Position numbers and translations under genes: made by a program. DNA of 8,842 nt from Blastococcus sp. (lineage in GTDB: Bacteria; Actinomycetota; Actinomycetes; Mycobacteriales; Geodermatophilaceae): assembly GCA_025963345.1 (NCBI GenBank), contig JAOPUS010000325.1, forward strand, positions 1 through 8,842. The letters are read 5' to 3'. The number at the start of each line of letters is the position of its first letter. The stretch's first letter is position 1. Below, piece after piece: positions 5,591 through 8,842 of the stretch. The notes beneath the pieces are model-generated. The model worked only from the letters and a program-made list of their open reading frames with translations, searched no databases and was not told the DNA's origin.

Positions 5591-6043
5591 ATGGTCAACG
5601 CCCGTTCATCGCGTCCTGAAGTCGATACCTCCAGCGTGGCCTACGGCCCCGAACCCACCGCCTGGACCGGATGGGTCGTGTTCGCCAGTTTCATGATGCT
5701 GCTGCTCGGCGTGTTCCAGGCCATCCAGGGACTCGTCGCGATCTTCGACGACGGCTACTACCGCGTGACCCAGAGTGGTCTTGTGGTGAACCTGGACTAC
5801 ACCGCCTGGGGCTGGACCCACCTGCTGCTCGGCGTGCTGATCGTCATCAGCGCCGTCGGGGTCCTCTCCGGCAACCTGGCCGCCCGCACCGTCGCGGTCA
5901 TCCTCGCCGGGCTCAGCGCCATCGCGAACGTGCTCTTCATCGCGGCCTATCCCCTCTGGAGCATCATCGTCATCACCGTCGACATCCTGGTGATCTACGC
6001 GCTCACCGTCCACGGCCGCGAGCTGAAGGGCTCCACGATGTGA
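5591..6043 (+). CDS. DUF7144 family four-helix membrane protein
   Basis: A 150-residue integral membrane protein. A polar N-terminus of about 25 residues is followed by four hydrophobic helices at roughly 27-50, 72-93, 98-118 and 121-141. Family-like features are WTGWVVFASFMMLLLGVFQA (25-44), the aromatic loop FDDGYYRV (52-59), LDYTAWGWTHLLLGVLI (68-84) and AAYPLWSIIVI (118-128). These match the DUF7144 (formerly unnamed) actinobacterial family as I recall it; its function is unknown. The ATG at 5591 has GAGGAG at 5579-5584 with a six-base spacer. The frame is open back to 5300 but that part lacks protein character. Own promoter likely, since hairpins lie on both sides (5376-5404 and 6092-6131). 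Confidence 0.88.
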   Translation: MVNARSSRPEVDTSSVAYGPEPTAWTGWVVFASFMMLLLGVFQAIQGLVAIFDDGYYRVTQSGLVVNLDYTAWGWTHLLLGVLIVISAVGVLSGNLAARTVAVILAGLSAIANVLFIAAYPLWSIIVITVDILVIYALTVHGRELKGSTM

Positions 6044-6091
6044 TCTGCGGAGGCGTCGGCAGGACCCTTGGTCGGCCCTTCCGGTTCACGT

Positions 6092-6131
6092 ACCGGCGCT
6101 CGGTGTGACCAGCGGATCACCGAGCGCCGGT
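6092..6131 (+). terminator. 14-bp hairpin after the DUF7144 gene
   Basis: ACCGGCGCTCGGTG (6092-6105) and CACCGAGCGCCGGT (6118-6131) form a perfect 14-bp stem with a 12-base loop. It starts 49 bases past the stop at 6043 and ends 120 bases before the next gene. It is most likely the DUF7144 terminator. The gap up to 6251 shows no other clear structure. Confidence 0.72.
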
Positions 6132-6251
6132 GCCGGTCATCCCCCGTGGGTGAGGCGGCATGGCCGCAGAGAGCGCCATCCTTCCGGAGCCGAAGCGCAC
6201 GCCGGCCCCGACGGGAGGGCCCGTCGGGCGAACGAGGACAGGGGGCCGGCC

Positions 6252-6854
6252 GTGTCCGAGGACAGCAGGACCTTCCATCGACTGCTCCGGCGATTCATGC
6301 TCGGCTCGGGTCCGCTCACGCGAGGTTCCGACCGGATCGACTTCGCCGCTCGGGTCCTGCTCCTTGCCCTCGTGGTGGCGGCGTTACCGGTCGCCCTGGC
6401 CGTCGCGACAGCGACTGCCTCGCAGCCGCGGAGCGTTGCCGACGCGCAAGCAGCCAGCCGGCACCAGGTGAAGGCCAGGCTCCGGGAGGACGCTCCGTCA
6501 CCGGCACCGGCCGGCGGCACACACCATGCCGCGTCGAGTGCCTGGGTCGTCGCCACGTGGACGGCCCCGTCGGGAAGCGCACGCGAGGGGGTCGTCGACG
6601 TACCCGCCGCGGCGAAGGCCGGTACCACGGTCACCATCTGGGTCGACGGGGATGGCGCTGTCACAACGCGACCGCTCGCCGACGTCGACGTCGCCCGAGC
6701 CATCGGCTACAGCGTTCCGACATTCGTCGGAACCTCGGCGCTGGCGATCTTCGGCTACCTCGGGGTGCGCCGGGTGCTCGACCGGAGCCGGATGCGCCGC
6801 TGGGCAGCGGACCGGGCGGTCGTCGAGCACGTGTGGTCGCGCAAGGTCCCGTGA
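6252..6854 (+). CDS. Rv1733c family membrane protein
   Basis: A 200-residue two-helix membrane protein. A short basic N-terminus with GSDRIDFAARVLLLALVVAA (25-44) leads into TM1 (about 33-55). A soluble domain follows (56-148), with RHQVKARLREDAP (70-82), WVVATWTAPSGSAREGVVDV (98-117) and AKAGTTVTIWVDGDGAVTTR (121-140). TM2 is at about 152-174, followed by GVRRVLDRSRMRRWAADRAV (171-190). This order (DRI-TM-RHxV-W(T)xPxG-AGxxVxIWVDxxG-TM-Arg-rich tail) is that of the Rv1733c family. The Mycobacterium tuberculosis namesake is a DosR-regulon membrane protein of unknown function. The start GTG 6252 has AGGGGG about eight bases upstream; the frame is open back to 6105. The gene lies 51 bases ahead of a potassium channel gene, and the two are probably co-transcribed. 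The middle domain likely faces outside. Confidence 0.87.
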   Translation: MSEDSRTFHRLLRRFMLGSGPLTRGSDRIDFAARVLLLALVVAALPVALAVATATASQPRSVADAQAASRHQVKARLREDAPSPAPAGGTHHAASSAWVVATWTAPSGSAREGVVDVPAAAKAGTTVTIWVDGDGAVTTRPLADVDVARAIGYSVPTFVGTSALAIFGYLGVRRVLDRSRMRRWAADRAVVEHVWSRKVP

Positions 6855-6905
6855 GGGCCGTGGCCGGCCGACTGGCGCCGACGCACCGGGGACCGAGGGG
6901 GCGTC

Positions 6906-7463
6906 GTGGCCATTGATGCCGCTGGTCGGGGGGCGGTCCTGAGCGCGGTGCTTCACTCGGCGGTGTCGGTCTGCCTGTTGGTCGCCGCCTACTACGCGGC
7001 GCCCCTGGACCGTCCACTGGACCGGGGCACCGGTCTGCTGTTCGGCGGGGCCCTCCTGCTGTTCGCGGTGCTCGTCGCGCACCAGGTGAGGGGCATCCTG
7101 CGGTCGCGACGGCCGAGACTTCGAGCCATCCGAGCTCTGATCGTGGGTGTTCCGCTGCTGATCGTGGTGTTCGCCGCGACCTACTGCACGGTGGACGCCC
7201 AGCAGGCAGGAGCGTTCAGCGAACCGCTGAGCCGGACGGACGGGCTGTACTTCACGGTGACCGTCTTCGCGACGGTCGGCTTCGGGGACATCACCCCGAT
7301 CTCGCAGCTGGCGCGTGTCCTCGTCACCACCCAGATGCTCGTCGGCCTGCTCACGGTCGGTGTGATCGCGAAGGTCGTCTTCGGGGCAGTGCAGGTGGCT
7401 GAGAGCCGGCGGTCCCAGCAGCGGCCCACGTCGACCAGCGCGGCGCTGGCCGAGGAACCGTGA
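6906..7463 (+). CDS. small one-pore potassium channel protein
   Basis: A 185-residue ion channel subunit of the Ion_trans_2 (two-TM pore) type. Residues 112-139 hold a pore helix (DGLYFTVTVFA) followed by the potassium filter TVGFGD (123-128) and ITPISQLARV. The final inner helix is at about 138-160. Hydrophobic segments at about 12-31, 43-62 and 76-97 precede the pore, so there are four predicted helices, two more than the minimal KcsA layout. It would form a tetrameric, K+-selective pore. No RCK/TrkA-type regulatory domain follows; the tail after 163 is short, polar and Arg/Gln/Ser-rich. The GTG start at 6906 is preceded by GAGGGGG with a four-base spacer. Likely transcribed with the Rv1733c-family gene 51 bases upstream. 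Gating is not predictable from sequence. Confidence 0.9.
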   Translation: MAIDAAGRGAVLSAVLHSAVSVCLLVAAYYAAPLDRPLDRGTGLLFGGALLLFAVLVAHQVRGILRSRRPRLRAIRALIVGVPLLIVVFAATYCTVDAQQAGAFSEPLSRTDGLYFTVTVFATVGFGDITPISQLARVLVTTQMLVGLLTVGVIAKVVFGAVQVAESRRSQQRPTSTSAALAEEP

Positions 7464-7470
7464 CGCTTCT

Positions 7471-7486
7471 CCGGGCCCGCGCCCGG
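7471..7486. terminator. GC hairpin between convergent genes
   Basis: CCGGGC (7471-7476) and GCCCGG (7481-7486) flank a CCGC loop. The hairpin sits between the channel stop (7463) and the convergent AI-2E gene stop (7497), so it could end both transcripts. The stem is short but entirely G-C. Confidence 0.55.
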
Positions 7487-7496
7487 TCCTCGAGAA

Positions 7497-8738
7497 TCAC
7501 GCCTGGGGCGTGGCAGCGCGGGCGGTCGAGCGACCGGCTTCCGCGGATGGCCGACGGCGATCCTGACGAGGAGCGCTGGGCTTGCGTTCGAGACTGCCCG
7601 CCAGCGCGATCGCCCAGCGCGCCGTCGGGTCGACGTCGACGAGCAGAGCCTTGACCAGGAGGGTCAGCGGGATCGCCAGCAGTGCCCCCAGCGGACCCAG
7701 CAGCCACGCCCAGAAGATCAGGGCAAGGAACGTGGTCGTCATCGCCAGGCCGACCGAGTCACCGACGAATCGCGGCTGGATGAGCGACTGGATGACGAAG
7801 TTCAGCACGCAGTACACGCCGATGACCAGCAGCATCTCCGAGACCCCACCGCTCAGCAGAGCCAGCAGGGCGGGCGGGACGAGACCGATGATGAAGCCGA
7901 CATTGGGGATGAAATTGGTGAGGAAGCTGAGTGCCCCCCACAGCACCGGGAGAGGAACCCCGATGACCGCCAGCGCCGCTCCGTCGAGGACGCCGACGAT
8001 CAGCCCGAACACGGTGGTGACGACCAGATAGGTGCGGGTTCCCCTCGCGAAGGAGCGCAGCGCCCGCTCGAGGTTCGGGCGGTCGCCTGCGACGGCCGCG
8101 AGCCGCTCGTCCATCCCGCCCGACTCGACGCTCAGGAACAGCAACAGGCAGAGCAGGAACACCAGGGACGACACCGCTCCCGACAGGCCGGCGAGAAATG
8201 CGCCGATCACGGCCACGAGCTTCGCGGGATCGATCGAGCTGACCGCCTGCTGCAACTGCCCGGGGTCGACGCCGAACTGCCCCAGACTGCCCGCCAGTGA
8301 CTGCAGGAGATCGTCGGCCCGGTCGGCGTACTGCGGGAGCAGGGCGGCGAGACGGGCGATCGACACCACGATCACCAGCGCGAACAGGAGCAGCAGACCG
8401 ACCACGAGGACCACCAGCACGAGCGTGGTCAGCCAGCCCGGCCAGCCGCGTCGACGCAGCCAGGACTGCACCGGGCTGATGGCGATCACGATGATCAGCG
8501 CCAGGAAGACCGGGCCGACGAGCCAGGCGGTGAAGTAGAGGCCGGCGAGCACGAGGAAGCCCGACGCAGAGCCGACGAGCATGACCAGGGCCCTGGGCAG
8601 GACCGGCCGCACTGGAAGAGCTCGTGCGTCCGGCGCACCGGGCTCGACCTGCGCCAGGAGATCCGCGGCCGGTAAGCCATCGGCCTCGGCACGCTCGCCC
8701 CGCCCTGACTCCGGCCCGGCCGTCACAGGTGTCGTCAT
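7497..8738 (-). CDS. AI-2E family transporter (YdiK/PerM/TqsA-like permease)
   Basis: A 413-residue polytopic membrane protein of the AI-2E/PerM family. The first 48 residues are polar. Hydrophobic helices occupy about 50-69, 72-90, 103-128, 173-203, 237-262, 264-297, 301-320 and 334-366. A soluble segment lies between (about 130-170). Family signatures are FIPNVGFIIGLVPPALLALL (276-295), IQPRFVGDSVGL (320-331) and WLLGPLGALLAIPLTLLVK (345-363). The tail from about 382 is basic and Pro/Arg/Ser-rich. Some relatives export autoinducer-2 or act as ion/H+ antiporters; the substrate here is unknown and no lux gene is nearby. The ATG at 8736-8738 has no Shine-Dalgarno, but a -10-like TAGCGT lies six bases upstream, pointing to leaderless translation. 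It is convergent with the potassium channel gene and alone in its orientation here. Confidence 0.92.
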   Translation of the reverse strand: MTTPVTAGPESGRGERAEADGLPAADLLAQVEPGAPDARALPVRPVLPRALVMLVGSASGFLVLAGLYFTAWLVGPVFLALIIVIAISPVQSWLRRRGWPGWLTTLVLVVLVVGLLLLFALVIVVSIARLAALLPQYADRADDLLQSLAGSLGQFGVDPGQLQQAVSSIDPAKLVAVIGAFLAGLSGAVSSLVFLLCLLLFLSVESGGMDERLAAVAGDRPNLERALRSFARGTRTYLVVTTVFGLIVGVLDGAALAVIGVPLPVLWGALSFLTNFIPNVGFIIGLVPPALLALLSGGVSEMLLVIGVYCVLNFVIQSLIQPRFVGDSVGLAMTTTFLALIFWAWLLGPLGALLAIPLTLLVKALLVDVDPTARWAIALAGSLERKPSAPRQDRRRPSAEAGRSTARAATPQA

Positions 8739-8744
8739 GCGGCG

Positions 8745-8750
8745 ACGCTA
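8745..8750 (-). promoter_or_regulatory. -10 element of a leaderless promoter for the AI-2E gene
   Basis: On the minus strand TAGCGT (fits the actinobacterial TANNNT -10) is followed by six bases and then the ATG at 8736-8738. With a start site six to seven bases past the -10, the mRNA would begin at the ATG itself. No Shine-Dalgarno is present (the bases here read CCTCC on the mRNA strand). No clear -35 was found. Confidence 0.55.
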
Positions 8751-8842
8751 GGAGGGTCGCGACGAACCCGGCTCACCCTCGGAAGGTGGGGAGCGGGGCA
8801 ACGAACAGCGCGACCGACCTGGTCGCCATCAGCTCACCTGTG

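Noticed and set aside
6068..6916. 282-codon + frame across the Rv1733c-family gene
   Set aside because: The product is a low-complexity Arg/Gly/Pro sequence. The overlapping frame has clear Rv1733c-family structure.
8773..8841. Possible gene fragments at the right edge: a minus frame ending at TGA 8773-8775 (…MATRSVALFVAPLPTFRG) and a + frame from GTG 8786 (VGSGATNSATDLVAISSPV)
   Set aside because: Both are under 25 codons, overlap each other on opposite strands and have no clear ribosome site or family match. One may be real, but the window ends too soon to tell.

Overview
The window is very GC-rich, with dense codons ending in G or C, Shine-Dalgarno-led genes and GC-rich terminator hairpins without U-tracts. 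Several protein families in it are typical of actinobacteria: DUF6325, DUF7144, the Rv1733c family and small SHOCT proteins. It looks like chromosomal DNA of a free-living or host-associated actinobacterium. No genus can be named from the sequence alone. No transposase, integrase, tRNA, rRNA or CRISPR array is visible.

Layout, left to right. (a) 1-113 is the 3' end of an unidentified + gene, closed by a hairpin one base after its stop codon. (b) 290-1064 is a tight two-gene + operon: a DUF6325 protein followed by a small SHOCT protein. It ends at a terminator shared with the convergent gene to its right. (c) 1118-4194 holds four minus-strand genes: a class II (Ntn) glutamine amidotransferase, a YihY/BrkB-type membrane protein with an unresolved start, a PLDc_N-SHOCT membrane protein, and a DUF1269 protein. 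Strong hairpins separate the last three. (d) 4195-4440 is a divergent promoter region with two clear palindromes. (e) 4441-7463 is a run of + genes: a protein built from a long nonapeptide repeat, a DUF7144 four-helix membrane protein, an Rv1733c-family two-helix membrane protein, and a small one-pore potassium channel. (f) 7497-8738 is a minus-strand AI-2E family transporter/permease that appears to be transcribed leaderless. (g) 8739-8842 is its upstream region, running off the window.

Six of the ten complete genes encode clear multi-pass or two-pass membrane proteins. A seventh (DUF1269) has a hydrophobic glycine-rich segment. Others belong to small actinobacterial families (SHOCT, DUF6325, DUF1269) often seen near envelope or stress genes. 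The best reading is a cell-envelope/stress housekeeping neighbourhood rather than one pathway. The amidotransferase is the only recognisable enzyme.

The least explained item is the nonapeptide-repeat protein at 4441-5295. About twelve 9-residue units with an (V/L/A)-D-L-x-x-(I/V)-(V/A/I)-x-R pattern lie between conserved-looking ends. A recent in-frame two-unit duplication is visible at the DNA level. The second item worth checking is the 5' end of the YihY/BrkB gene: the family-like coding frame continues about 33 codons upstream of the first usual start codon, with no ATG, GTG or TTG in it.
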